Source: Phoronis australis
Lineage: Eukaryota; Phoronida; Phoronidae
NCBI GenBank assembly: GCA_002633005.1
Contig: NMRA01000366.1
Span: 264,562 to 297,752 of the forward strand
Direction of reading: 5' to 3'
DNA: 33,191 nt
Made by a program: the position numbers and the translations under genes
Notes under the pieces: generated by a model
Told to the model about the DNA's origin: nothing
The model's database searches: none
What the model saw: the letters and a program-made list of their open reading frames with translations, nothing else
Shown here: positions 11,269-21,045 of the stretch, in pieces
How positions within the stretch are numbered: position 1 is the stretch's first letter
Layout: the number at the start of each line of letters is the position of its first letter

Positions 11269-11769
11269 AGGATCTTGGCAAGGGCAAGGGTTAACGAACA
11301 GGACGTTATCTAAGAGCTTGTCACTTGCATTGTGGGTAGTAAGATACTACTTGAAGTCTTGCGTCATCAGCCAGAGACTGTGACCAGCAAGAAGAGTCGC
11401 GGGTAGAAGAAATTGCCTGCAAGTGTTGCATCACCAGACACGGTGACCAGCAAGTACACTGTCGCTATACAGTGTGTGTAGTTCGAAGATTCACCAGCAG
11501 GACAGACATCCAAAAAGTGGAGAGTCCTAGCTTGGATAGCAGATAAGACACTTGATTGTTTTGGTTGTTTGATTAAAGTAATCTTTAAAGAGGGCGCTAG
11601 CGTAGTTACTCTTTGTAGTAGATTACTTAATTAACAATAGGTTTCATTTGTCTAATTAGGGGTTATCATATAATAAATTAATTACTGGATTTGATCGTTC
11701 ACTCTCCATCGACGCACAATCTCAAAGCATAGCTACCTTTTAAACAAACCCACAGTCAATCGTCTGACA

Positions 11770-13089
11770 CTGTCATTTAAACAATATTCCTGGCCAGGTG
11801 TACCTTTCTTAAAAAGTCAAAAGACTTGGGAGTGTTTAGAAAAAGATATTGTGAATCAGAGGAGACCATAATTCGTGCAAACTAGTCGTAGGTTTTGGCG
11901 TAAATCGCTCTTTAGACTCTGAGTAAAAAGCGTCCTCAGTTACGACATTTAGTGAAATGGTTCACCTGGGTTCTGCTTTACTAAGACTTCAATGTAGAGT
12001 TTCTGTGAGTGGAGTAACTTATAGTTTACGCGAATGAGTGTACAGTACCCGAAGTTCACACTCGATCAGCCCTAGATTAAATCCAGAAACCAAACGTAAA
12101 TCTCCAGCTCTCGAGTAAAAATCGAGACTTCGAGCTCAGACTAGAACTTATACTCTATAATTTTAAGTTGCAGTCATCCACCAAGCCATAGTGTAGAAGA
12201 ATTATTGTATTCTAGTACACAATAATAGAACCTTACCTTGAGTAGTACATGCATAAAAGAAAGTGAGAAAAATACTTTGAGTACGTTTTCGAGTAACAAG
12301 TTTAGACCCCGGTTCCATGCCTTTTAGTTTATTGAATTCTATCTCTAACATTTGAAATGACCGGATGTAGTTTCAAAGTAAATGTTAGTATTTCCTGAGA
12401 GCAATTTCAACCTGAATTTTTATCTGAGGTAATCGAAATCGCATATTGGTTTTGGTGGCGCCATTTTAAGTCCCACTAAGCAAATTAGATCAACGAGTTG
12501 GCATGACATATCGTCCACGTGATTTGGCCTCCGAAAACCGCTAAGTGTCTCAATGCATGCCCGTACCCAACATGCGACTTGTGGGCGCAGCTACAGGAAG
12601 CGGACCAAACATGGACTTCAAAAAATCGATGTAAACTACTACCCTCAGTCACGTGATTAACAGGGTTGAAACGATACATTGTACATCGCGAACTGATATT
12701 TGCCAGTTTCTTGGTTTCAACATCGCAGCTCAAAATGCAACAGTACAAGTTATCGTGACTTTCTTGTGTGCATAAAAAGAAGCAAGACAACTAAAGTAAT
12801 TTGACTAATATCTTGCATTAGAATGGGAGAGCTGTTGGGCTATTTCAGTAGGGGTGGGGCCTATTACTTTGTTTGCCCCACCACATTACATATTTAAAAT
12901 AGTGAATGAATTAGTTTCAAGGTGTTACGGGCCTAGTCACACAAGTAAAGCAAATTGCATGATGCCTGGTGTGTCTTCGTATGATTCCTGTCACATGATT
13001 GACCATAGGAAAGGATGGCATTCTATGTTCTTGGACTCGAATGTCATATCATTGGAATTACGCTTTCTTTGAGTTGTTTACTGGCCACA
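11770..13089. other. Intronic sequence with no recognised gene
   Basis: AT-rich sequence. Short frames at 12485-12790 (minus) and 12854-13072 (plus) show no recognisable domain or codon pattern and are not called. Confidence 0.4.
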
Positions 13090-13711
13090 TGTCATACCTT
13101 ATTTAGTCATCTGTATCGTCATTCTCCGGTGTATATCGTCGCTCTCCGGTGTATTTATATACCTCATTCCCTTATCTTATAGTTGCATATAATTTCATTC
13201 TCTCGGTGTATTTTGTTTTCTCTTACATAAGACACTTAGCCATTTTGTCTATTTATTTTGTCCTTTTCATTGATCATAATTTTTATATTTTAGCCTTATA
13301 TTATGTTTAGTCTTATCCGTTACCGCCACTACACTAGGGTGAGCTCACACCTGGCAGTAACCGTACCTCCCGTCGCCCTTCAGCCTTGGCCTCTGGAGTC
13401 AGGGTCGGGGTATCCGGCTGACAGTGTTTTGTAAGAATGTAAATCTATTCAATACAACTATTTACCCCTTTCTTATTTGGTTTGTCTCCGCGGATGGGTA
13501 TGAGCTCTCTTACACCATCTCTTGTGGCGATTTTTATTGGCCATCTTTCCAGTGATTATTATTTTACGTGTATATATTATTTTGCGTTCATATTTTGGAA
13601 CGTTATGATGTCACAATAAATTACCTTTATTTCGCCTATATACGGTATCCTTTATATCTCTGGAAATTGAGCTTGCAACGCAACTACCATTTTTGGGTCA
13701 TGTGTCGAACA
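13090..13711 (+). mobile_element. LTR-like dispersed repeat, copy A
   Basis: The right half (about 13540-13720) is recognisably similar to 24110-24285: both share a segment with aataaattacctt-type sequence (a polyadenylation signal), then ctctggaaattgagcttgca-like sequence and an end reading tgtgtcgaacataaaa. TGTCAT at 13090 and GAACA at 13711 are plausible LTR ends. The left part contains three near copies of a ctctccggtgtat phrase (13120-13215). No target-site duplication was found. It lies close to the second TSP1 exon. The limits are approximate. Confidence 0.5.
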
Positions 13712-13769
13712 TAAAATGTATGTCTCAAAAAGATATTCATGATACGTTCTAGTGTAATACTACACTTAC

Positions 13770-13922
13770 CGCCACATAAATGTCCTGTGCAATCCTCATC
13801 CTCCACCTCTTTTTTCATCAACTTAAGCGGACACTGAGTCGTTGTGCAGAAGATTCGGTGTCGTTCTATTTTACAATCCAGTTTACACGGCCCATATGCT
13901 GACCACCTGGTCCAAGCGTTGG
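13770..13922 (-). CDS. TSP1-domain exon (second of the two seen)
   Basis: This 153-bp exon is flanked by acceptor cttccag (ctg on the plus strand at 13923-13925) and donor gtaagtg (plus-strand cacttac ending at 13769). It is phase 1 at both ends, the usual layout for TSP1 exons. Its 51 residues read AWTRWSAYGPC, DC, an R-x-R-type stretch, then further Cys, for six cysteines in total; WTRW is a C-mannosylation-type motif. The conserved CSxTCG-type segment is degenerate (CKLDC). Its last G joins the AC of the 6784 exon to give C-G-D-E. Its first CC joins the G ending the 16708 exon to give C-L-A-N. The phases suggest the three exons are consecutive, although a small exon between them cannot be excluded. 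Confidence 0.8.
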
Positions 13923-14360
13923 CTGGAAGGAACGCAAGAAAATAAATAGCTTCATTTTGCCAATTGGTGATCTTCAATGTATTCCATGCTTTGTCATCCG
14001 TCGTTCTTTATACACAACAGATTTAGTACCCTCTGGGTGTTTCTTTTTTTCTTTTTTTGATTTACCGAAGCACACATTTAAACCTATTTTCGTATTGAAG
14101 CTTTTCAGTCTGCTTCACCAATCGTGTAGCGAAAATAGAAACAATGCCTGCCTGTGTGACAAGTGCTTGCAGTCCCCTTTTGTATTGTGGGTATTGTACG
14201 TTCACAAGTGGCATCCATTTGTTACGTCTTAAGCGATGTTGAAAATAAAATTTAGTTTAAAGGTGTGTCCTTTGTGTAATGATCTTCGTTAAGATTATTT
14301 ATCTCCTAAAAGCAAGTTCATGGTACTTTTGATTTAATTTGTTTACTACAAAATAGTGTG

Positions 14361-14373
14361 GAACTTTCTAGAA
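14361..14373 (+). promoter_or_regulatory. Heat-shock element 1 of the solo LTR
   Basis: GAA-ct-TTC-ta-GAA, a perfect three-unit match. It sits in the first unit of a 64-bp tandem duplication. Confidence 0.55.
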
Positions 14374-14424
14374 GACTGAGGTCAGAACAGTGATGATGTA
14401 ATTTGTTTACTACAGTATAGATTG

Positions 14425-14437
14425 GAACTTTCTAGAA
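14425..14437 (+). promoter_or_regulatory. Heat-shock element 2 of the solo LTR
   Basis: The identical GAA-ct-TTC-ta-GAA core, exactly 64 bp after the first, in the second duplicated unit. A degenerate site follows at 14470-14482. Confidence 0.55.
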
Positions 14438-14514
14438 GACTCTAGCATGACAGTGATTAATGCAGTCTGGAATAATCTAGAGACTAGTACATGTTTGTAG
14501 AATAATTGGGTAGG

Positions 14515-14527
14515 TTCCAGAAAGTTC
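14515..14527 (+). promoter_or_regulatory. Heat-shock element 4 of the solo LTR
   Basis: TTC-ca-GAA-ag-TTC, a perfect three-unit match about 50 bp upstream of the TATA box. Confidence 0.55.
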
Positions 14528-14553
14528 TGGTATGTGCTTGAATTGATGAAAAG

Positions 14554-14566
14554 TTCCAGAACATTG
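14554..14566 (+). promoter_or_regulatory. Heat-shock element 5 (one imperfect unit) next to the TATA box
   Basis: TTC-ca-GAA-ca-TTg: two perfect units and one near match, ending 9 bases before tataaata. Confidence 0.4.
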
Positions 14567-14574
14567 CATTAGGC

Positions 14575-14582
14575 TATAAATA
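14575..14582 (+). promoter_or_regulatory. TATA box of the solo LTR
   Basis: Reads tataaata in the context ggctataaatacacaag, at the end of the heat-shock-element cluster, as expected for an LTR core promoter. Confidence 0.5.
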
Positions 14583-15738
14583 CACAAGCACGGGTTTGTG
14601 TTAGTCAGATTAAGTCAGTTGAGTCCAGGAAGATCAAGTCGGGAGATCAAGAGAAGATCAAGTAAGTTCAAGAAATTTAATCAGAAGAACTACAGTGAGT
14701 TGCAGTGAAGAGAATCAGCAGTTACAGCGATGGCCAGTAAGGAGCCAGCTATAGAGACAGCAGGTTATTGAACCAACGAGTGTTACAGTTGCTGGAAGTA
14801 TCTCAAAGTTCATAACAAGTCAAGGCTTCGCAGCACTGGCTGGAGCATAAACAGACATTACGTCGGACGTTTTGTTTGAGTAGGCTTGTGAACGTACGGT
14901 CGGGATTAATAAAGGATTAACTCGAACCAGTCTTCAGTCAATCTTCGCACCGAAAGCTATTAGCACCGGTCTGTAACAACCTGCGCCCACCCAGACACGG
15001 GGAAAAACGTGGCAGTGTGCATATTATTAAAATTCGAAGAAAGACATGAATTCATTATCAAAATGCAAAACGTGTGCCAAAATTGCATATTAATACTAGT
15101 TTTTGTAATAAGTGCCACACGGTGGCCTCATTACTTGAGAATAAATTGATTGAATGGGAGTGATTGGTGACTGTCTTGTTAGAAATGCACCTCTTATGGA
15201 GTCGCAGTCGTGTAAAATCTGGTTGGACAGAATTCCTTGGGTTTTGAATTTTACTCAAATTTATTTCTCAAAATGACATCTTGACAATACTTGTAGACAT
15301 TTTCAAATTTGATACATTGTGTGTGACTGACATATTGCGAAAAATTGCATGAAAAAACTACCAGGGTTTACAATTCAATTTTTTGTGAGAACTGTTCACA
15401 TAGGATTGACATTACTTGAAAAGTATGTGTGCCCTTTTAGTCCATATTTTCGTAAAGTAGGGTAGCGAACACAACTTGAAGATGCATTTGTTGAGTAGCT
15501 AATTCTTGAAAATTTGACGAACCTACTTATATATCTTGGGAGTGAAGTTAAGTCCCACGGTGAGAGAATTTGGCTTAACAATAATACTAGTAAAACACGA
15601 AAATCGTAAAATGGTTGGAAAAAGTCTTAAAGGACACCAAATCCGGTTTAGGTCCGTTAAAATATATTAAAAACGACATTTGCATTCAGTTCCTTGAAAC
15701 GAAATAAGGCTCTATGAAGTGCGTCCAGGGGGTGCTCG

Positions 15739-15758
15739 GGGGGCTCGGCCGAGCCCCC
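15739..15758. repeat. 20-bp perfect palindrome in a G-rich repeat fragment
   Basis: The sequence is five G, ctcg, two central bases g|c, cgag, five C, and equals its own reverse complement. It sits in a G-rich stretch (15720-15800) like those found in dispersed repeats, in the intron between the TSP1 exons. Confidence 0.7.
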
Positions 15759-16707
15759 ATTTTGCGAAGATGGGCCAAAAGGCCCGAACAAAAGTCCACT
15801 AAAAGGGAGGAACTACCAAAAGCCGGCTGAGTACGCGCATGTATAACATCCATTTACTTTTGCAGCTTACGAAATTTAAATGATGGATGATACCATTCTT
15901 GGGGTTCTGAATTACGTCAAGCTATGTTGGCCACGTGTGCACGATCTCATTTCAGTAACATGCAGAGGCGTAGTTGCTTCTGTGGGTCTGTGGGTCGGCA
16001 GTATGACAATCTCCAATAATATTTCTGACTTTGTTGGGAAAAGAAAAAAAATAGGCGCACTAAGAGGAAGTTGATCTACAAGAGGTCCCTCACAATCAAT
16101 TTTTTTCACACGTGTTGTTCTGCCTTTCACCCAAGAAAATAAACGGCACAAAAGGCTATCCTAAATTTTGGTCGAACTCTGTCAATCTCATTATCGAGGT
16201 AGGCCTACATGTATTGAGTAAGTTGCGGGAAGTATTTTTGTGTACGGCACAACTCAAGTTAGAGGAGCTTCACTGACACGAAAAACGTTTGTTCTGTGAT
16301 GGTATTACTGCGTCATTTTATTCCCCCTTGAGAATGAAACAAGTTTGTTTCGAAATACCATGTCTCTTGGTCACTGGGTCAGTTGCTTTACCTATATTCT
16401 GTTGAGTGTCGAACTTCGTTCCGGGGATACGAAGGGAACGGGATAAAGGTTGTGAATAACGACAATTGTCGTGTATCCAATCAATTTTAACATGCATGTT
16501 AACTCAAGCCCTAATTTTTTTAAAATCTTGCAAAATGCTAGCATTTCCTTTTTATGCTTTTCTCTACAATTCAGTATTTCTGCGAATGCAATAACAGTCT
16601 TGATCTTCTCCGCCTGTCGCGAGAAACCTCCCGAGGGTATTACACCAGTATTTGAGATACGTACATTTTACGATGACTAGAACTTTCACGTGTCACGTGA
16701 CACTCAC

Positions 16708-16857
16708 CTAGGCAAACAGCCTCGTTGCAGTCTCTTGTATCCTTGTTTGCTCCGGAACACATTCCGGGCCGAGGGCAGACACGGTGCCTGGTTTTCTCTC
16801 CACCGCCGCAAGGTCTGGTGCAGGGTCCAAACTCTCCCCATTTACTCCAATTGAGTG
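16708..16857 (-). CDS. TSP1-domain exon (first of the two seen)
   Basis: This 150-bp exon lies between acceptor tatgtcaacag (read on the minus strand) and donor CTAG|gtgagtg, phase 1 at both ends. It encodes a canonical TSP1 repeat: NWSKWGEFGPC, then CTRPCGGG, the R-x-R layer (KTRHRVC), and later cysteines ending in C-N-E-A-V-C-L, with six cysteines. WSKW is a C-mannosylation motif. Such domains act outside the cell in adhesion, matrix binding or guidance receptors. No further TSP1 exon or signal peptide was recognised upstream, where sequence continues into the assembly gap and repeats, so the gene model is incomplete at its 5' end. Confidence 0.85.
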   Translation of the reverse strand, partial: HSIGVNGESLDPAPDLAAVERKPGTVSALGPECVPEQTRIQETATRLFA

Positions 16858-18255
16858 CTGTTGACATAAAGAAATTTAATTAATGAGATACCGTACCGTC
16901 TGCTATTTTGCTCACATGACTACGATGTGACCAAGTCAGATGCAGTTCGGAGTTCGAGTCAATAACACGCCTTCAATTACACTCTGACTCTGATAAGAAT
17001 TTTTTAAAATGAAATTAGTTCCCTTTTGAATGGGGCTATTCGGAGAATTCTCCTCGCCGTGTCGCTGCTGTACTAGTGGTGATTGAATTGCGCATGCGTG
17101 GCTGTCTGCATGTAAACAACTGGTAAAAGATGGAATTTTTATCAAAATACGTCGTCGCGCTAAGCCTTATTACTGCTAATTTCCCTGTTGCAAGTCTTCG
17201 AAAGATGGACACAAATTCCCAAAAGACCTAAGGTTACTATATTCGTGGACAATTGCGGTCAACAGCTGAGGGTCAACTAACTGACAAAAAGTGTGTAGAT
17301 GCTGAAGCCCCGTGTGTGCTCTATGATTATGCAGTTCAATTCGGAGACTACACAACATTACTTAGTAAGTTTTTAGCAATCAGTTTCTATCAACATCGCT
17401 CGGTGATGTTATCCCCTCCAGTTACCCCACTGAATAACAGGTTTATTGAGTGGAACTAAGTGTTTCTTTTTGGAAACTCACCCGATGCCGGGTAGGCGCT
17501 AGCAGCACATATTCATATTGTCCTGGGTGAGAGTGCTCCCAAAATAAGAGGTGTATGGTACGTGATGCACAGAAGTCAAGAGTGACTTTTTCACAGCAGT
17601 TTCTCTTCAAAATTATGCTGTTTCCAATAAAATTCTCTAGATGAGTGAGTTTCCTTATTTTATCGTGAACCCCACCCCCAGGACTACCAGCTCAGTCATC
17701 GAATTAACATGGATAAGCCTTAATTCAGTAAATGTCGTAACATTGCATTGGAAAAATTCGACACCTAGAATGAATTTTACTTGCTGAGATCAAAAGCACA
17801 TTTTAAGTGTCATGAAAAATACACATTGTTAAATCAGTTTTAGCCCGTTTCACATATTTTAATTCAGATATTAAATAAGACTTGGGTACAAAGGTTATTA
17901 GTTTCTACACATAAACATGAACATGAAACGTCAAGTATGTTCTGCCTTACAAAAGTAGTTTTGTCTTGTCTTTTCTTTTACAATTTGCTAATATTTCTAT
18001 TTTGTTACAGGCAAGAAAAAGCAACTGAAACCAACCGCCTGACCATCTATTTTACCGTTGGACAAAGTGAAAAGCAATCCTTCAGCAATAACCTGAGAGA
18101 ATTGAGCGTAATTCAGAAATTCAGCACCTGATATGCCTGATTATGGACTCCCTCGCAATGTTGTTTCTTTCTGTGCTTTTTCAGTTTGCCATTTGTTTTT
18201 AAATACACTGATAATTGTTTATTCTCGAATCTTGTGCATAGCAGATTCTTATCCA
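16858..18255. other. Region upstream of the first TSP1 exon seen, no gene recognised
   Basis: Presumably part of the next upstream intron of the host gene, because the exon at 16708 has an acceptor on this side. No further TSP1, signal-peptide or promoter sequence was recognised on the minus strand. Confidence 0.4.
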
Positions 18256-18843
18256 NNNNNNNNNNNNNNNNNNNNNNNNNNNNNNNNNNNNNNNNNNNNN
18301 NNNNNNNNNNNNNNNNNNNNNNNNNNNNNNNNNNNNNNNNNNNNNNNNNNNNNNNNNNNNNNNNNNNNNNNNNNNNNNNNNNNNNNNNNNNNNNNNNNNN
18401 NNNNNNNNNNNNNNNNNNNNNNNNNNNNNNNNNNNNNNNNNNNNNNNNNNNNNNNNNNNNNNNNNNNNNNNNNNNNNNNNNNNNNNNNNNNNNNNNNNNN
18501 NNNNNNNNNNNNNNNNNNNNNNNNNNNNNNNNNNNNNNNNNNNNNNNNNNNNNNNNNNNNNNNNNNNNNNNNNNNNNNNNNNNNNNNNNNNNNNNNNNNN
18601 NNNNNNNNNNNNNNNNNNNNNNNNNNNNNNNNNNNNNNNNNNNNNNNNNNNNNNNNNNNNNNNNNNNNNNNNNNNNNNNNNNNNNNNNNNNNNNNNNNNN
18701 NNNNNNNNNNNNNNNNNNNNNNNNNNNNNNNNNNNNNNNNNNNNNNNNNNNNNNNNNNNNNNNNNNNNNNNNNNNNNNNNNNNNNNNNNNNNNNNNNNNN
18801 NNNNNNNNNNNNNNNNNNNNNNNNNNNNNNNNNNNNNNNNNNN
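18256..18843. other. Assembly gap (588 N)
   Basis: A continuous run of N. Open frames that appear to cross it are artefacts. Confidence 1.
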
Positions 18844-19848
18844 TTTCATGAAATCAACTTGAAGGGACTTCGTGAAGGTTAAGAATTACCTCACCATGCT
18901 CTTTTCCCCAAACATGTAGTATTACCTGTTATTTCCACACATTCAGTTGTACCAAATATTACAACCCCCCATGCCAATCCCCCCTCGGGACCTGAATAAG
19001 TAATTTAACAAAATGACTTTAAAAACAGCTGTTCGTTTTCAAAGGCTTTGTTCGTTGTCTACAATATTGAAAGTAGGCGTTGACAACATATCTGCACTGG
19101 ATGGGAAGATCTCGTTGGTTAGCTGCACTCAAATGCTAAAAACCAATTTTTGTCCATTCAGGGACGGTGCAGAAGCGATGCATATCTCCTCTGCACGGTA
19201 CAAGCCTTCAAACCTAAAAACCAAAGGTTACGTGAAAACAGACGTGATAGATTTCCATTTCAACGTGTAATAGATTTCCAGAAGACATATGATAGGGAGT
19301 AAACAAATAGTCTAATGCAATGGATATTTATCACTCACGTACCCTTTGCCATTGGGCTTGGATTGTAATCTTAACTCATTAACCTGTATCGAGTTGACAG
19401 CATAAACATTCAGCATTGATGGATGTAACTGTCACTGATAAACTTTTAGAAATCATTCCAAACAATAATAATGCTTTGATGTACGAAAAGATTCCGATTG
19501 CTACGTCAAGTATCGTATCACATATCACAACATACAAAGATTAACCAGACTCTCGCTGGCGACTGCCTGCCGCGAAGTCGACGTCGGCGAGTACCTCAGT
19601 TAACAGGCATCGGTAGAATAATCATGGAATAATCGTTAAAATAATTTCAAACCTTACCTTTGTATGAGGTCGTGCTTACTTCCTCTCATATAGAAGCACC
19701 CTTTTTACGCAATCTCAGATTCAGTTGGCACGGCTGCAAGCCATTTCATCATGTATTTAAAGGGCTCGCGAAATCGAGGCTGTTAATCTATCACCACTAG
19801 TACACCCACGCCCTCTAGTTATTGTAGATTTTCCGAATAGCCCCATTG
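18844..19848. repeat. 1-kb direct repeat, copy 2
   Basis: This is the second copy of the sequence at 713-1718, in the same orientation and about 18.1 kb away. It starts at the first base after the 588-N gap and ends at ccccattg (19841-19848). It is followed by unique sequence containing a donor-like gaggtaagta. The gap is long enough to hold the part of copy 1 that precedes position 713. Confidence 0.9.
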
Positions 19849-20984
19849 AAGAAGGTTACGGAGGTAAGTAGCTTACTCATTTATTTTACTGTGATGAAAT
19901 CAAGAGGATCGTATGAAAAAACGGGAAAACGAGTGGTTCGAATGCCACCAGCTCAGAGGGGAGCCATAGCTTATTGGCCAGTACTGAACCCTACCAGCAC
20001 TGCCTCCCGTATCAGAAATTGCCCGTCATCACTGCTCCCTGCCAGCACTGCCCGCTGATAGCACTGCCACATGTGCACTACGACATCGTTTTTGGATTTT
20101 TTGTATGCATCGTCAAAATTAGTGTAGTGAACAGATGGAAGATATCATATTCCAGGGATAGAGTTCTATGATGTCAAATAAGTCCAGTATTGTTTCCTGC
20201 TCAAAACGCTTCTAGATTGACTGGGGGTCTTCGTACACTAGCAGTGACGTCAGAGTGTGAGCCCTGGGAACCAGGCGTGCGTTCAGTAGACGCTAGGACC
20301 TACGCTAGGACCTAGCTAAAATCAAGTCAAAGTCACGTGTTCTCATTTAAAATACACGGCAATATCTCTCGTAATCTCGCAAAGTCTTGCTTTTTAGCGA
20401 GGTCCTAGCGTTACTGAACGGGAGGCAGGTTAAGTCCAGTATAGATGCAAAATGTACTCCATGTTTTAGCTACTTGATGACTTGTTTAAGTTACATAGCT
20501 ATTGGGTGTTGTTTCTCAAATGTTCCAATTTTACATGCGCGGCTATCAAAATAGGGCTTTCTGTTCTGTGGGCCTGTGTCTTATCGTGGCGGAACAGCTT
20601 GTGTATCTAAGCGACATCTAGAGCTATACTGGCGGGAGTCATATACTTCCAGAAGGGTCACCCATGCCGGGCAGGTTTAAAGGCAGAGATCAGATCAAAC
20701 ACACCCTTTAATCTCCTAAGGTTGGTTCGCAATGGCAACGGTGGCTGCCAGTCTCTCGTCGTCCTGGTCGCCTTGAAAAGCGGAACGATGAGTAACTATT
20801 ATCTTCCTTCATTTGTACACGTATCCATCGGCCCAAAGTACAACAAACAAGCAAACAAGATCATTGGAGTGCTATGCTCACTAGTCAGTAGTACACAAGC
20901 TGTTCCGTTTTTTAGATGCGTAGTATACATCAATTCCTAACCACGGAGTCATCCAATTACATAGAGGAAATTTTATTATACTTA
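19849..20984. other. Intergenic stretch, no gene recognised
   Basis: It contains a loose series of accagcactgc-type phrases (19985-20070) and a pair of cgctaggacctagc-like phrases (20290-20320, with an inverted form near 20400). No coding or RNA gene is supported. Confidence 0.4.
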
Positions 20985-21045
20985 ACAGTATTACTTGATA
21001 AGGATGACTACAACAGGAAGATGACTGATCTACTATCTAGCGGGT

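Larger units (their letters stand above)
9524..11769 (+). mobile_element. 5'-truncated Ty3/Gypsy retrotransposon with 3' LTR
   Basis: Order seen: RT, RNase H, stop, about 110 bp, purine tract, LTR. Gag, protease and the 5' LTR are missing, and no integrase follows RNase H. The coding part lies in two frames with a shift near 10100. The LTR starts at TGTCAGA just after aggaggggct and ends with the mirror TCTGACA. The element sits in the host intron, antisense to the host gene. The missing downstream integrase may be a deletion or may reflect the Gmr1-type order in which integrase precedes RT. Confidence 0.85.
10874..11769 (+). repeat. 3' LTR of the Gypsy element
   Basis: This 896-bp segment begins TGTCAGA and ends TCTGACA, an inverted pair typical of LTR ends, and is preceded by purine-rich aggaggggct. 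It contains two CCAAT-type boxes (11085-11145), a heat-shock element at 11054-11071 and a second at 11256-11268. An internal imperfect duplication at about 11340-11460 repeats the phrase gtgaccagcaag. No matching 5' LTR is in the window, so the boundaries rest on the terminal motifs alone. Confidence 0.65.
6785..13769 (-). other. Intron between the second TSP1 exon and the terminal exon
   Basis: This 7-kb interval is bounded by a good donor (13769) and acceptor (6785). It carries a P2X7-like fragment, an approximately 500-bp inverted-end element, a truncated Gypsy element with its 3' LTR, and an LTR-like repeat. No phase-compatible host exon was recognised within it. The stretches 6785-7878, 8815-9523 and 11770-13089 hold no gene that I can support. 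Confidence 0.6.
14220..14978 (+). mobile_element. Probable solo LTR with heat-shock-type promoter
   Basis: The segment starts TGTTAC and ends GTAACA. It contains a U3-like region with repeated heat-shock elements (14361-14566), a TATA box (tataaata, 14575-14582) and an aataaa at about 14910. Downstream of the end is a primer-binding-site-like stretch (tgcgcccaccc). No coding sequence or second LTR is nearby. The 5-bp flanks do not match as a target-site duplication, so this may be a truncated element rather than a true solo LTR. It lies in the host intron, antisense to the host gene. Confidence 0.6.
13923..16707 (-). other. Intron between the two TSP1 exons
   Basis: This interval of about 2.8 kb between matching phase-1 splice sites contains the probable solo LTR at 14220-14978 and a 20-bp perfect palindrome at 15739-15758. 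The rest (14979-16707) is AT-rich and has no recognisable gene. Short open frames at 15396-15581 and 15880-16074 resemble nothing I know. Confidence 0.6.

Noticed and set aside
15396-15581. 61-codon minus-strand open frame in the intron as a possible extra exon
   Set aside because: It has no TSP1 cysteine pattern and no matching phase-1 splice sites that I could find.
18133-18882. Long open frames of about 220-250 codons
   Set aside because: They are almost entirely N from the assembly gap.
19935-19945. ggttcgaatgc as a second SINE/tRNA B box
   Set aside because: No A box at a suitable distance upstream.
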